Counted from the first letter of the stretch, positions 8,078 through 16,097 are shown. The stretch: 20,584 bases of DNA from Candidatus Methylomirabilota bacterium (GCA_022615475.1 JAKEGQ010000041.1:1-20584), one strand, 5' to 3'. Translations and numbers: made by a program. The notes: generated from the sequence alone by a model not told the origin.

Positions 8078-8484
8078 GGCCGGGGCGGGGGTGGCTCATG
8101 TTGACTGTGCTGTGGGGCGTCCTGGCTGCGCTCTCTGCAAACGCTGGTCACGAGGGCGGGGCGGGGTACGTCGTGGGCTTTCCGGCGGAGCATGTCAAGC
8201 GTCTTCTCGACGCTGGGGCCCGCCTGATATTTATCGACCTGCGGCCTGTCGAGGAATTCGGGCAGGGGCGATTGCCGGGTGCCCGCTCTGTCCCCCTCCA
8301 GGAACTCCACCGCCGCTATGCGGAGGTGCCGCGCACCGGACACGTGATCCTCTACTGCGCCTGCCCGGCCGCAGAGGTCGAGGGGGCGTACCGCTTCCTG
8401 CGGGACCAGAGCTACCGGAACCTCAGCCTGATGGAAGACGGATTCCCCGGCTGGGTGAAGCACGGCTACCCGCTGGAGCGCTGA
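8074..8484 (+). CDS. exported single-domain rhodanese
   Basis: A 136-aa protein with a signal peptide (hydrophobic core, cleavage likely after SANA near residue 24) and one rhodanese domain: LIFIDLRPVEEFGQGRLPGA, then the active-site loop YCACPAAEVEGAYRF, then the closing MEDGFPGWVKHGYPLE. Cys95 sits at the catalytic position with Cys97 two residues on, an unusual CxC loop in place of the common CxxGxR. Periplasmic rhodaneses can act as sulfur or copper-thiol handling proteins. In this operon a link to copper or to thiol repair is inference. The ATG at 8074 overlaps the preceding stop (ATGA). A longer reading in the same frame begins far upstream inside copD and is not credible. Confidence 0.85.
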   Translation: MRPGRGWLMLTVLWGVLAALSANAGHEGGAGYVVGFPAEHVKRLLDAGARLIFIDLRPVEEFGQGRLPGARSVPLQELHRRYAEVPRTGHVILYCACPAAEVEGAYRFLRDQSYRNLSLMEDGFPGWVKHGYPLER

Positions 8485-8537
8485 ACACCGCTTTTCATAG
8501 ATCTACGATGGGCCCCGCCATGTGAACGGTAAGGTAA

Positions 8538-8693
8538 CGGACGCGGCCCGCAGCCCTGCTGACAGGGGACGAGAGCTATGATACAAGGACCTACGAGGAG
8601 ATGCTCCTGCGGCCCGCCGAGACCCTCCTCGGCCTGGTCGGCTGGCGATCGAAGCGGATCCAATCCGGGCTCGCCACCCCTGAAGCCCTTTAA
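8538..8693 (+). pseudogene. possible C-terminal remnant of a B-family DNA polymerase
   Basis: The 239-base gap between the rhodanese and TAXI genes holds an open frame from 8538 to a TAA at 8691-8693 with no acceptable start signal. It includes SYDTRTYEEMLLRPAETLL followed by GLVGW. This resembles the extreme C-terminus of B-family (Pol II-like) polymerases, where a YxxxQLxPxAExIL-type stretch precedes the end. The upstream body of such a gene is absent: stops occur at 8523 and 8535. If real, it is a leftover from a deletion or rearrangement. The match rests on a short motif recalled from memory, so confidence is low. Confidence 0.25.
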
Positions 8694-8723
8694 CCCAGCC
8701 GCCAGGAACGCCTAACGACGCCA

Positions 8724-10035
8724 ATGCCTCGAAGAATCTTGGACAGGTTTAACAGGGAACATCTGACGACCTTTGGTCCGGCGCTGCTCATCACGATCAT
8801 TGGTTTCTGGGTCGCCTATCAATTTGTCCAGCCGGCCCCGCCCACGAGGATTGTCATCACTACAGGCAGGGAAGATGGCGCCTATTACGCGTTCGCTCAG
8901 CAGTACCGGGACATACTGGCTCGTGATCACATTACGCTTGAGATACGTCCCTCGGCTGGTTCCGTGGAAAATACGGCTGACCGCGAAGGAGGGCGGGGTA
9001 GACCTCGCCTTCGTGCAGGGGGGTACGAATACATCAAAAGACGCGCAGAATCTTACATCACTCGGAAGTGTCTACTACGAGCCCCTCTGGGTTTTTTATC
9101 GCGGTGGTCACCACTTGAATCGGATCGGCGACCTCGCCGGCAAGAGGATAGCTGTCGGAGAGGGAGGAAGCGGGACCCGGGTGGTTGCCCTGCAACTGTT
9201 GAGAGATAACGGCATACAAGGACCTCCAACAGTCCTTTCGTCTCTTGGCGCCCTCGATGCAGCCAATGCGCTTCTAGGAGGGAGTCTGGATGCAGCCCTT
9301 GTTATCGCCTCTCCTCGATCGGCCGTGGTCCAAAAGCTTCTGATGGCAGATGGAATCAAGCTGATGAGCTTTGAACGAGCAGAGGCCTATACGCGTATCC
9401 ATCGCTACCTGAGTCTGGTCACCTTACCTGAAGGCGTCATCGACCTGCAGAGAATTATACCCCCCACCCATACCACTCTCATCGCCGCAACTGCCAATCT
9501 CGTGGCACGAAGTGACCTACATCCAGCCTTGGTTGATCTACTCCTAAAGGCTGCTCAGGAGGTTCATGGCGCGGGAGACTTGTTCGAACGACAGGACGAG
9601 TTTCCCTCTCCCAAGTATTTGGAATTTCCGCTCAGCGATGACGCAGAACGTTTTTACAAACGTGGTCCGTCATTCTTGCGGCGTTATCTCCCCTTTTGGG
9701 CTGCGACTTTCGTTGAGCGGATGGTAGTTCTGTTGATACCCATAGTCGCCCTGCTTTGGCCACTGTTCAGGATTATTCCGCCGATGTATAGATGGAGGGT
9801 GAGATCAAGGATCTATCGCTGGTATGAGGACGTGAAGGCTGTTGACCTCAAAGCGGACAGGGACCGTTCTCCAGAACGCCTCGCAACTCATATGGCCGAG
9901 TTGGACCGGATCGAGGATCAGGTCAATAGGATCTCTACACCATTGCCATACGCAGATCAGCTGTACGACTTGCGCATGCATATCAATCTCGTGCGTGGAA
10001 AGCTCGAAAGAGCAATGCAGAACGTCACAAGCTAG
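8724..10035 (+). pseudogene. TAXI-family TRAP-type solute-binding protein, frameshifted
   Basis: The N-terminal part is read in one frame from ATG 8724: a membrane segment (LLITIIGFWVAYQF), then IVITTGREDGAYYAFAQQYRD and the family motif AGSVEN. The rest continues in the +1 frame from about 8973, with VDLAFVQGGT, GKRIAVGEGGSGTRVVALQL and ALDAANALLGG, to the stop at 10035. The two parts make one near-complete TAXI protein, so a small indel lies between about 8960 and 8990. Loss of two bases from an ATAT-like stretch, or one extra base in AAAA, would explain it. A second membrane segment (VERMVVLLIPIVALLWPLF) and a charged helical tail follow the binding domain, as in a TAXI subgroup anchored at both ends. 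No TRAP permease gene lies nearby. It may be a true pseudogene or a sequence error. Confidence 0.8.
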
Positions 10036-10095
10036 ACAACACACCACGAAACCTGGGACATCCGACCCTCACCAGGCACCCCGTGAGCTTTGTGG

Positions 10096-11253
10096 ATGAA
10101 ACGTAAAGTATCTGGAACATCCTGTTCCCTCGCATCCGTCCTTCTCTTGCTGTTCTCTTTCGGTTGTGCGAGTGTTCCCAGATATGAGGTACGGGGCACT
10201 CTGGCCGATCAGGCAATATCGACAACTGTCGACTCGGAGCTATCGAAGTATTACCTTGAGCATTACCTCAGGAGCGATCGCATCAATCGCGAGTACGACC
10301 AAGCGATCGATCGGGCACTCACTATATGGGATAGACGACCGCTGGATAGCGACAGCCTTGGGCAACTCACTCAGGAGTTCTCCCCGGACTTTGCAACGCT
10401 GTATTTCGTCTCTCGTGTCTATCAGGATCCAAGAAATCGGAAGGCGCAGGACGCCTTCCATGCCCATGTTGCAGCCCTGAGAAAAGGGGGACCAAGAGAG
10501 GTATTTCGAATTACCGAGAGATTTGCGGGGTACCTTATCGTCTTTGTTCCGGGCTACGCGTATGAGAAGGATCCGGCCACTGGTGCTGACTTCGCGCGGC
10601 AGCGACATCTGATGACCCAGGCGGGGTTTAAGAACGTACTGATCCAGACCGAGGAACTCGGCACGGTCGAGAAAAACGCTGGAATTATCGCAAGCGAGAT
10701 GCTGCGGCTGAGCGAAAAGCACCGCAGAATCATTCTGGTAAGCACCAGCAAGGGCGGGACCGAAGTCGCCCTTGCCATTGGAAAACTCGTACCTCCAGAA
10801 CGACTCGAAGGCGTAAAGGCATGGATTAGCATCGGTGGCCTGCTGAGAGGAACCCCCTCCGCGGACCAGGCGCTACGATGGCCGAAGAGTTGGTTGGCCA
10901 GAACGGCCTTTTTTTTGACAGGTCATCGTGGGGAGGTCATTGAGGACCTGAGCACCAAGAAGAGGAGGGAGGTGTTTGCGCAACTCCAATTTCCAGAGCG
11001 TATCCTCATGCTGCAATATGTGGGCGTTCCGCTCTCGGGGCAGATTGCCGAGTACGTGAAAGGGCGGTATGATGATCTCAAGAGTCTTGGGCCGAATGAT
11101 GGGCTGACCCTGTTGGCCGATGAATTGGTCGAAGGGGGTGTTGTTATCACAGACGTAGGGCTCGACCATTACTATTCAGATCCCGAAATTGACCTGAAGA
11201 CCTTTGCGCTGACATCTGTCGTTCTGGATCTACTCGAGGGACCCAATAGGTAG
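10096..11253 (+). CDS. lipoprotein with alpha/beta-hydrolase fold
   Basis: A 385-aa protein. The N-terminus MKRKVSGTSCSLASVLLLLF ends in a lipobox-like FSFGC with lipidated Cys24. An in-frame TTG at 10090 is possible, but ATG 10096 gives the proper leader. The core has an FVPGYAYEKDPATG oxyanion-type loop, a nucleophile elbow ILVSTSKGGTEVA (Ser218 in SxSxG, where the usual first Gly is Ser), and the likely triad partners Asp335 (PNDGL) and His358 (GLDHYYSD). This is a lipase/esterase-like layout and the substrate is unknown. It starts about 60 bases after the TAXI gene, shares its lower GC look, and probably belongs to the same unit. Confidence 0.72.
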   Translation: MKRKVSGTSCSLASVLLLLFSFGCASVPRYEVRGTLADQAISTTVDSELSKYYLEHYLRSDRINREYDQAIDRALTIWDRRPLDSDSLGQLTQEFSPDFATLYFVSRVYQDPRNRKAQDAFHAHVAALRKGGPREVFRITERFAGYLIVFVPGYAYEKDPATGADFARQRHLMTQAGFKNVLIQTEELGTVEKNAGIIASEMLRLSEKHRRIILVSTSKGGTEVALAIGKLVPPERLEGVKAWISIGGLLRGTPSADQALRWPKSWLARTAFFLTGHRGEVIEDLSTKKRREVFAQLQFPERILMLQYVGVPLSGQIAEYVKGRYDDLKSLGPNDGLTLLADELVEGGVVITDVGLDHYYSDPEIDLKTFALTSVVLDLLEGPNR

Positions 11254-11260
11254 GCAAGAC

Positions 11261-12067
11261 ATGCCCGCCCCGCGAATTCTTCGGAACACCATGCACACAT
11301 CGGAAGAGGAACGCAAGGTCTTTGATAGTCATTTTCACATTATTGACAAGCGGTTCCCGCTCGTAGCGAACCAGGGCTTTCTCCCTGACAATTTTACATG
11401 CGCCGATTATCTCGAGCGCGCCAGAAAGCTCAAGATCACCGGGGGATCGATCGTCTCCGGCTCCTTTCAGGCGTTTGATCAGACCTACCTCGTGGCGGCC
11501 CTCGAGGAACTCGGCCCGACCTTTGTCGGGGTGACACAACTCCCGGCCTCCGTCTCGGATGAAGAGATCGTGAAGCTGAACGCCGCGGGGGTCCGAGCCG
11601 TGCGCTTCAATCTCGAGCGGGGCGGCTCGGAGAGTGTCGAGCGGCTGGACGATCTCGCCCGACGCGTGCACGAAATCGCCGGCTGGCATGTCGAGCTCTA
11701 TGTCGATTCCCGCCACCTGACCGAGCTCTACTGCATTCTGGTGGCGTTGCCGGCTGTCTCGATCGACCACCTCGGGCTCTCCCGATCGGGTTTTGACACC
11801 CTCCTCAAGTTGGTCGAACATGGGGTGCACGTGAAGGCCACCGGCTTCGGCCGGGTCGATTTTGACGTCGTGCTGGCCATGAAAGCGATTGTGTCCGTCA
11901 ATCCCGATGCGCTGATGTTCGGGACCGACCTGCCCTCCACACGGGCGGTGCGGCCGTTTCGCAATGAGGACGTGAACGTGATTACGGACGCGTTCGAACA
12001 GGAGATCGCGGGGAAGATCCTGTACGGGAATGCCGTGGCGTTCTACCGGCCACGGGCAACTGTGTGA
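11261..12067 (+). CDS. metal-dependent amidohydrolase (TIM-barrel, PDC-lactonase-like)
   Basis: A 268-aa protein of the amidohydrolase_2 type. Seen: the N-terminal metal motif FDSHFHIID (His24, His26), IDHLGLSRSG with His170 on a later strand, and LMFGTDLPS with Asp223 as the expected catalytic/metal Asp. The C-terminal ILYGNAVAFYR is typical of this family, where YxNAxxFY ends the barrel. Family members hydrolyse cyclic esters or decarboxylate aromatic acids, and the substrate here is not predictable. An alternative start at ATG 11291 gives MHTSEEERKVFDSHFH, close to the usual family N-terminus. The gene begins 7 bases after the preceding lipoprotein stop. Confidence 0.85.
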   Translation: MPAPRILRNTMHTSEEERKVFDSHFHIIDKRFPLVANQGFLPDNFTCADYLERARKLKITGGSIVSGSFQAFDQTYLVAALEELGPTFVGVTQLPASVSDEEIVKLNAAGVRAVRFNLERGGSESVERLDDLARRVHEIAGWHVELYVDSRHLTELYCILVALPAVSIDHLGLSRSGFDTLLKLVEHGVHVKATGFGRVDFDVVLAMKAIVSVNPDALMFGTDLPSTRAVRPFRNEDVNVITDAFEQEIAGKILYGNAVAFYRPRATV

Positions 12068-12119
12068 CCGCCCCCTTGCAGGGCGTTGTTGTACTCAGCA
12101 GAAACCATCAGGAAAAAAG

Positions 12120-12947
12120 ATGCCCAGTCCACCCATTGATCCCGAGGCGTTTCGTGCGTTTGAGCACGAGGGGTGGGAGAGGGTCCCCCAGCGATACCAC
12201 AACGCCTTTGCTTCCCTGACCAGTCAAACGATCGCGCCGGTTCTCGATGCCGTCGGCGCGACAACCGGGATCCGACTGCTTGACGTGGCGACCGGTCCGG
12301 GCTATGCGGCGGCGGCAGCGGCCGAACGGGGGGCCAAGGTCATCGGCATTGACTTTGCTCAGGCGATGGTTGCTGAGGCGCGTCGGCGTTATCCCACGGT
12401 TGATTTTCGGGAAGGTGACGCTGAGGACCTCCCATTCCCTGAGGCCTCTTTTGACGCGGTGATGATGAATTTTGGACTCCTCCATTTGGCCAGACCTGAA
12501 CGGGCGCTGGCGGAGGCACATCGTGTGCTCCACCCAGAAGGACGGTTCGGGTTTACGGTGTGGGCGCAGCCGGAGGAGGCAATCGGATTCCAAATGGTGT
12601 TGCGCGCGGTCGAGAGGTACGGGAAGTTGGATGTGGGAATTCCACAAGGTCCCCACTTCTTCCGCTTTAGCGATCCCCAGGAATGCCAACGGTCCTTATT
12701 GGACGCGGGCTTCATCTCTCCCTCCGTGAAAACCCTTCCTTTGATATGGCGGCTCAGCTCTCCTGACGCATTGTTCGAAAGCATGTTTGAAGGCACGGTA
12801 CGAACAGCGGGCTTGCTGCGAGCTCAGTCTGCTGATGCGATCCGTGCCATTCGGAAGGTGCTTCGCCAGGCGGTGCTGCCTTATCAGGAGGGCGTTGGCG
12901 TCGAGCTTCCGATGCCGGCAGTGCTGGCGTCTGCGCGGAAGCCCTGA
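12120..12947 (+). CDS. class I SAM-dependent methyltransferase (UbiE/MenG-like)
   Basis: A 275-aa protein with the class I methyltransferase motifs: motif I LLDVATGPGYAAAAA (about residues 53-67), the acidic GIDFAQAMVAEARR segment that binds the SAM ribose, FREGDAEDLPFPEASFDAV, and LHPEGRFGFTVWAQPEE. The C-terminal half is helical, as in small-molecule methyltransferases. The frame is open upstream to 12030, but ATG 12120, preceded by AGGAAAAAAG, starts the recognisable protein. The substrate is unknown. It follows the amidohydrolase by 52 bases, but a shared pathway is not evident. Confidence 0.88.
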   Translation: MPSPPIDPEAFRAFEHEGWERVPQRYHNAFASLTSQTIAPVLDAVGATTGIRLLDVATGPGYAAAAAAERGAKVIGIDFAQAMVAEARRRYPTVDFREGDAEDLPFPEASFDAVMMNFGLLHLARPERALAEAHRVLHPEGRFGFTVWAQPEEAIGFQMVLRAVERYGKLDVGIPQGPHFFRFSDPQECQRSLLDAGFISPSVKTLPLIWRLSSPDALFESMFEGTVRTAGLLRAQSADAIRAIRKVLRQAVLPYQEGVGVELPMPAVLASARKP

Positions 12948-12981
12948 ACCCTCCGTTGGTCATCAAAGACATCCCGGCCGC

Positions 12982-13001
12982 CCCGGGCCGAAAGGTCCGG
13001 G
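12982..13001 (+). other. strong hairpin with GAAA tetraloop
   Basis: CCCGGGCC (12982-12989) and GGTCCGGG (12994-13001) pair over eight positions, one of them G-U, around a GAAA loop. It sits in the 168-base gap between the methyltransferase and radical SAM genes. No T-tract follows, so it is not a standard intrinsic terminator. It could be an mRNA processing or stability element. Nothing else in this gap is supportable. Confidence 0.45.
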
Positions 13002-13115
13002 TGAGAGCGGACGGGCGCGACCTGCTATTTCGTTGGCAGGAGATGCGAACTACGATTATGATAGGTAGGTGCAGGAGGGGCCGAGGGCCCGGGAGAGAAG
13101 GGGAGAGCAAGGACG

Positions 13116-14381
13116 ATGGGTGGGTTGGACGGCCTGTGGGTGTGGCAGGAGGATGATCTCCGGAGAAAGCTCTTGTGGTATCGTCAGGTGTCCGCTAATC
13201 GGATGCCGGCGAAGTTCCGGATTGCCGGACACATCCCTGTAGAGGTTTCCTTGGCGGAGGCTCCGGAAGAGACCCTCTGGGAAGAGCTCGAAGCAAAAAC
13301 GCCCGTCTTTCTGGACCGCTGGGACCGGATCCGGCGTGGCATGGACGACCTGCCAGCCTCTCCCAGACCGCAACCCAACCTGGTCGACCTCTGCCGCGAG
13401 CTGGGCATCCGGATGCTCAGCCATTGCAACTTTTGCCGCTGGAACTGCCGGGTGGACCGCCGGCACGGGACCAAGCTCGGCGCCTGCAAGCTGGCCGAAG
13501 ACTCCCGCGTCTCAAGCTATTTCCACCATCCGGGCGAAGAGTTGATCTACCGAGGGAGGCTCGGTTCGGGGACGATCTTTTTCACCTCCTGTAATATGCG
13601 CTGCGCGTTCTGCCAGAACGGCGATATCAGCACGGACAAGGACAACGGCGAGGTGGTCTCTGCGCGCACGCTGGCTACGATGGCCTGGCTGCTCCGGATG
13701 GAGGGATGCCACAACGTGAACTGGGTCGGGGGTGAGGTGACCATCCATCTGCATAGCATCGTGGAGGCGATCTCGCTACTCGAGGACTTGCGTCCTAATC
13801 ATCAGGACCTTCGGGAAGCGCTCGGGGTGAAGAGCGACTACTACACTAACTACCGGCGCAATCCAGAGGCCGCGACGTACCGGGGTGCCTTCAACGCGCC
13901 GATGCTGTGGAACAGCAACTTCTTCATGTCGCCCGAGGCGATGAAGATCTTGAGACTCCTGATGGACGTCTGGCTGCCGGATCTCAAGTTCGGCCCGGGG
14001 AGATGTACGATTGACCTCTCGCGGACCCCCTGGTACTGGGAGACCGTGACCGGCAATATGCAATTGATCCACGGCTGGGGTGAGGAGTTTACCATCCGCC
14101 ATCTGGTCATGCCGAACCACGTAGAATGCTGCACCCGTCCCATCCTGGAATGGATCGCCGAGAGGATGCCGGAGGTTCCCGTGAATATCATGGATCAGTA
14201 CCACCCGGACAATTTCTGCGATCCCTCCGGCGCGAAGTACGACAAGAAATACGCGGATATCTCGCGCCCGCCCACCTCCAAGGAGATCGTACAGGCCTTT
14301 CGCTATGCGAAGGACCTCGGACTCCACTTCGAATCGCTCAGCTACGAAAAGAACGCGACCGGCCTCCGACTCTTGGCATGA
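13116..14381 (+). CDS. PflX-like radical SAM protein (COG1313 type)
   Basis: A 421-aa protein with the radical SAM cluster motif TSCNMRCAFCQNGDIS (Cys159, Cys163, Cys166 binding the 4Fe-4S cluster). Before it lies a second cysteine set, SHCNFCRWNCRVDRRHG then LGACKL (Cys104, Cys107, Cys111, Cys124), typical of the PflX group related to pyruvate formate-lyase activase. NWVGGEVTIH matches the SAM-binding GGE region, and WLPDLKFGP and FNAPMLWNSN are further family landmarks. The enzyme should make a 5'-deoxyadenosyl radical, and its target is not established for the family. The N-terminal ~90 residues are less conserved. The start at ATG 13116 has a purine-rich GGGGAG site about 10 bases upstream. 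No glycyl-radical enzyme gene is adjacent. Confidence 0.85.
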   Translation: MGGLDGLWVWQEDDLRRKLLWYRQVSANRMPAKFRIAGHIPVEVSLAEAPEETLWEELEAKTPVFLDRWDRIRRGMDDLPASPRPQPNLVDLCRELGIRMLSHCNFCRWNCRVDRRHGTKLGACKLAEDSRVSSYFHHPGEELIYRGRLGSGTIFFTSCNMRCAFCQNGDISTDKDNGEVVSARTLATMAWLLRMEGCHNVNWVGGEVTIHLHSIVEAISLLEDLRPNHQDLREALGVKSDYYTNYRRNPEAATYRGAFNAPMLWNSNFFMSPEAMKILRLLMDVWLPDLKFGPGRCTIDLSRTPWYWETVTGNMQLIHGWGEEFTIRHLVMPNHVECCTRPILEWIAERMPEVPVNIMDQYHPDNFCDPSGAKYDKKYADISRPPTSKEIVQAFRYAKDLGLHFESLSYEKNATGLRLLA

Positions 14382-14498
14382 CGACCCCGGCGCCGTAGGA
14401 ATAAGGAACGGGGTGGCGGGCCTCCCGAGTCGGCGAAAGAGCCTACCGCCATTCAGTACAAAGATGGAGAGAGGCGTTTTGAGCCTGCCTCTTCGGGG

Positions 14499-14506
14499 GG
14501 AGAAGG
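14499..14506 (+). promoter_or_regulatory. ribosome-binding site deciding the thioesterase start
   Basis: GGAGAAGG lies 2 to 9 bases before ATG 14509, with GGAG at 6-base spacing. It favours this start over in-frame upstream codons, including ATG 14464, which has no purine-rich site. Confidence 0.6.
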
Positions 14507-14508
14507 TG

Positions 14509-14979
14509 ATGACTCAACAGGCATTCCAGGAGTTGATCGCGGAAAGGTACTGCTGGGGTTGTGGACTCCTGAACGAACATGGCTTGCAAATACGGAGCTA
14601 TTGGTCCGGCGAACAGGCAGTCTGCACCTGGCAGCCCGGACCCTATCACGCGGCGGGTCCGAGACACATTCTGAATGGTGGAGTCATCGCAACCATTATA
14701 GATTGTCACTGCATCTGCACGGCGATTGCCGCCGCCTACCGCGCAGAGGGGCGGTCCATGGATACGGAGCCGAGCATCTGGTATGTCACGGCCTCTCTTC
14801 AGATTACCTATCTCAAACCGACACCGATCGACGGCCCGGTGAGTCTGCAAGCCTCAGTCAAGGAGTCGACGGGAAAGAAGACGATCGTGGCCTGCTCGCT
14901 CTTTGCCAGGGGAGAGGAGTGCGCGCAGGGAGGGGTGGTGGCGGTGCGTGTCCCCGCGGCCTGGCGCCAAGCTCCGTAG
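14509..14979 (+). CDS. PaaI-like hotdog-fold thioesterase
   Basis: A 156-aa single hotdog domain. The N-terminal YCWGCGLLNEHGLQI follows the C-x-G-C-G...N..GL pattern of many PaaI-type proteins. HILNGGVIATIIDCHCICTA is the central catalytic helix region, with the HxxNGG part of the thioesterase active site. Next come ASLQITYLKPTPIDG and TIVACSLFARGEECAQGGVV, completing the fold. It likely hydrolyses an acyl-CoA, but the acyl group cannot be read from sequence. The length matches the family from ATG 14509. It lies 127 bases after the radical SAM gene, and the gap holds no other gene. Confidence 0.85.
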   Translation: MTQQAFQELIAERYCWGCGLLNEHGLQIRSYWSGEQAVCTWQPGPYHAAGPRHILNGGVIATIIDCHCICTAIAAAYRAEGRSMDTEPSIWYVTASLQITYLKPTPIDGPVSLQASVKESTGKKTIVACSLFARGEECAQGGVVAVRVPAAWRQAP

Positions 14980-15063
14980 GCCCTGGGCTCACGTCCCCAG
15001 CGTGCAGTCACGCGACGCTTCCGGTCTTCTATGAAAGTGCGCCCAATTGCGGAGGCTTGAGAG

Positions 15064-15593
15064 ATGGCTAAGGGAATGGCAAGCCCGTTTTTGATCCAGC
15101 AGCCGCCGGGGTTTACGCCGCGGATCGGCGAGTTGGTGGTCATGATGGATTATGCGCGCCACACGACGCTTGGGGCGGTTCAAGGGCTCACTAGCAGCCA
15201 GCTCGACACCTGCACGACCCCCAGAGCAATACGATCGGAGCACTTCTGGGTCACATCGCTGCAGTCGAAGTGGTGTATCAGGTTGCCACGTTCGAGAAGC
15301 GAGGGCTGACTCCACGGGAGACGCAGGAGTGGGGCGCATTTCTCGATCTCGGCGAAAGGGCGAGAAGGGAGGTTCGCGGCCACCCACTGGCCTATTACTT
15401 GCATCTGCTCAAGGACGTACGGCAGAAAACGCTGGGCGAGTTGGCCAAGCGGGATGACGATTGGCTGTATGAGGAGACCCCATTTTGGGGCGGTCAACCG
15501 GCAAACAATTATTTCAAATGGTTTCACGTCTTCGAAGACGAGATCAATCATCGGGGTCAGATCCGCTGGCTTTGCAAACGCCTTCCAGGGTGA
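15064..15593 (+). pseudogene. DinB-family (four-helix metal-binding) protein, frameshifted
   Basis: ATG 15064 opens a frame with IGELVVMMDYARHTTLGAVQ and LTSSQLD, a normal DinB N-terminus. From about 15213 the homologous reading moves to another frame: HDPQSNTIGALLGHIAAVEV, then the rest of the four-helix bundle to WFHVFEDEINHRGQIRWL, stopping at 15591-15593. The joined product would be about 175 aa, the normal family length. One missing base near 15208-15212 (for example CCC reduced to CC) explains the break. DinB_2-type His ligands are recognisable (GHIAA; EDEINHRGQI). Members include bacillithiol or mycothiol-related transferases and many unknowns. It could be a sequencing error or recent decay. 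Confidence 0.8.
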
Positions 15594-16009
15594 GGCATGG
15601 GAAGCGCGCCGTGGATCTACGAGCTCGCTGGAGGAACACACTGCGTGTCGGCGTCTCTGTTCTTGTCCTAGTCATGGCCGTCTCCTTGCCTCGGATTGCA
15701 GAGAGCACTAGTGGGCAGCGAGTGGTCAAGAAGTCGACCGGCGCACCGCTGAGGATTAAGGGAGCGAAGGTCTCAACCGAGGATCAGGCCGAGAAGCTGG
15801 CGACTGAAGCATACTTCAAGAGGATGGGTGGCAAGCGGGCAATTCAAACGGCCAAGGTGGTTTCCATTCTTAGGCTGGATACTGAGATCAAAGGTTTTTC
15901 CCGGAAGGGCGATCAGGTGTGGGATGTACGGATTTACGGAGCCAGGGAGCTCAGTGCGTTGATTTGGGTGCATTCCGAAACAGCTGCAACGAAGTTTCTC
16001 GTGCCTTAA
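15590..16009 (+). CDS. small exported protein of unknown function
   Basis: A 139-aa protein with a basic N-terminus and a hydrophobic stretch (VGVSVLVLVMAVSLPRIAES), so probably secreted or anchored. The mature part (AEKLATEAYFKRMGG, SILRLDTEIKGFSRKGDQVW, DVRIYGARELSALIWVHSET) has alternating strand patterns suggesting a small alpha/beta domain. I do not recognise the family. GTG 15590 overlaps the DinB TGA, which would couple translation. A GTG at 15611 with GGGAAG upstream is an alternative that shortens the leader. An even longer reading from 15485 lies inside the DinB gene and is unlikely. Confidence 0.6.
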   Translation: MRHGKRAVDLRARWRNTLRVGVSVLVLVMAVSLPRIAESTSGQRVVKKSTGAPLRIKGAKVSTEDQAEKLATEAYFKRMGGKRAIQTAKVVSILRLDTEIKGFSRKGDQVWDVRIYGARELSALIWVHSETAATKFLVP

Positions 16010-16097
16010 GACCACAAAGCATGGTGTGGCGGAAGTCTTGCCTGCCCCGGACATCGATTACGCCCTGACCTAGACCCAAGCTGAGCGCTTCGTTCTG

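Noticed and set aside
12956..13156. Small open frame from a TTG in the gap before the radical SAM gene
   Set aside because: It has no ribosome-binding site, overlaps the radical SAM start, and its second half is Arg/Gly-rich noise.
14464..14508. Longer N-terminus for the thioesterase from ATG 14464
   Set aside because: It has no ribosome-binding site, and the added residues are unlike the family, which fits ATG 14509.
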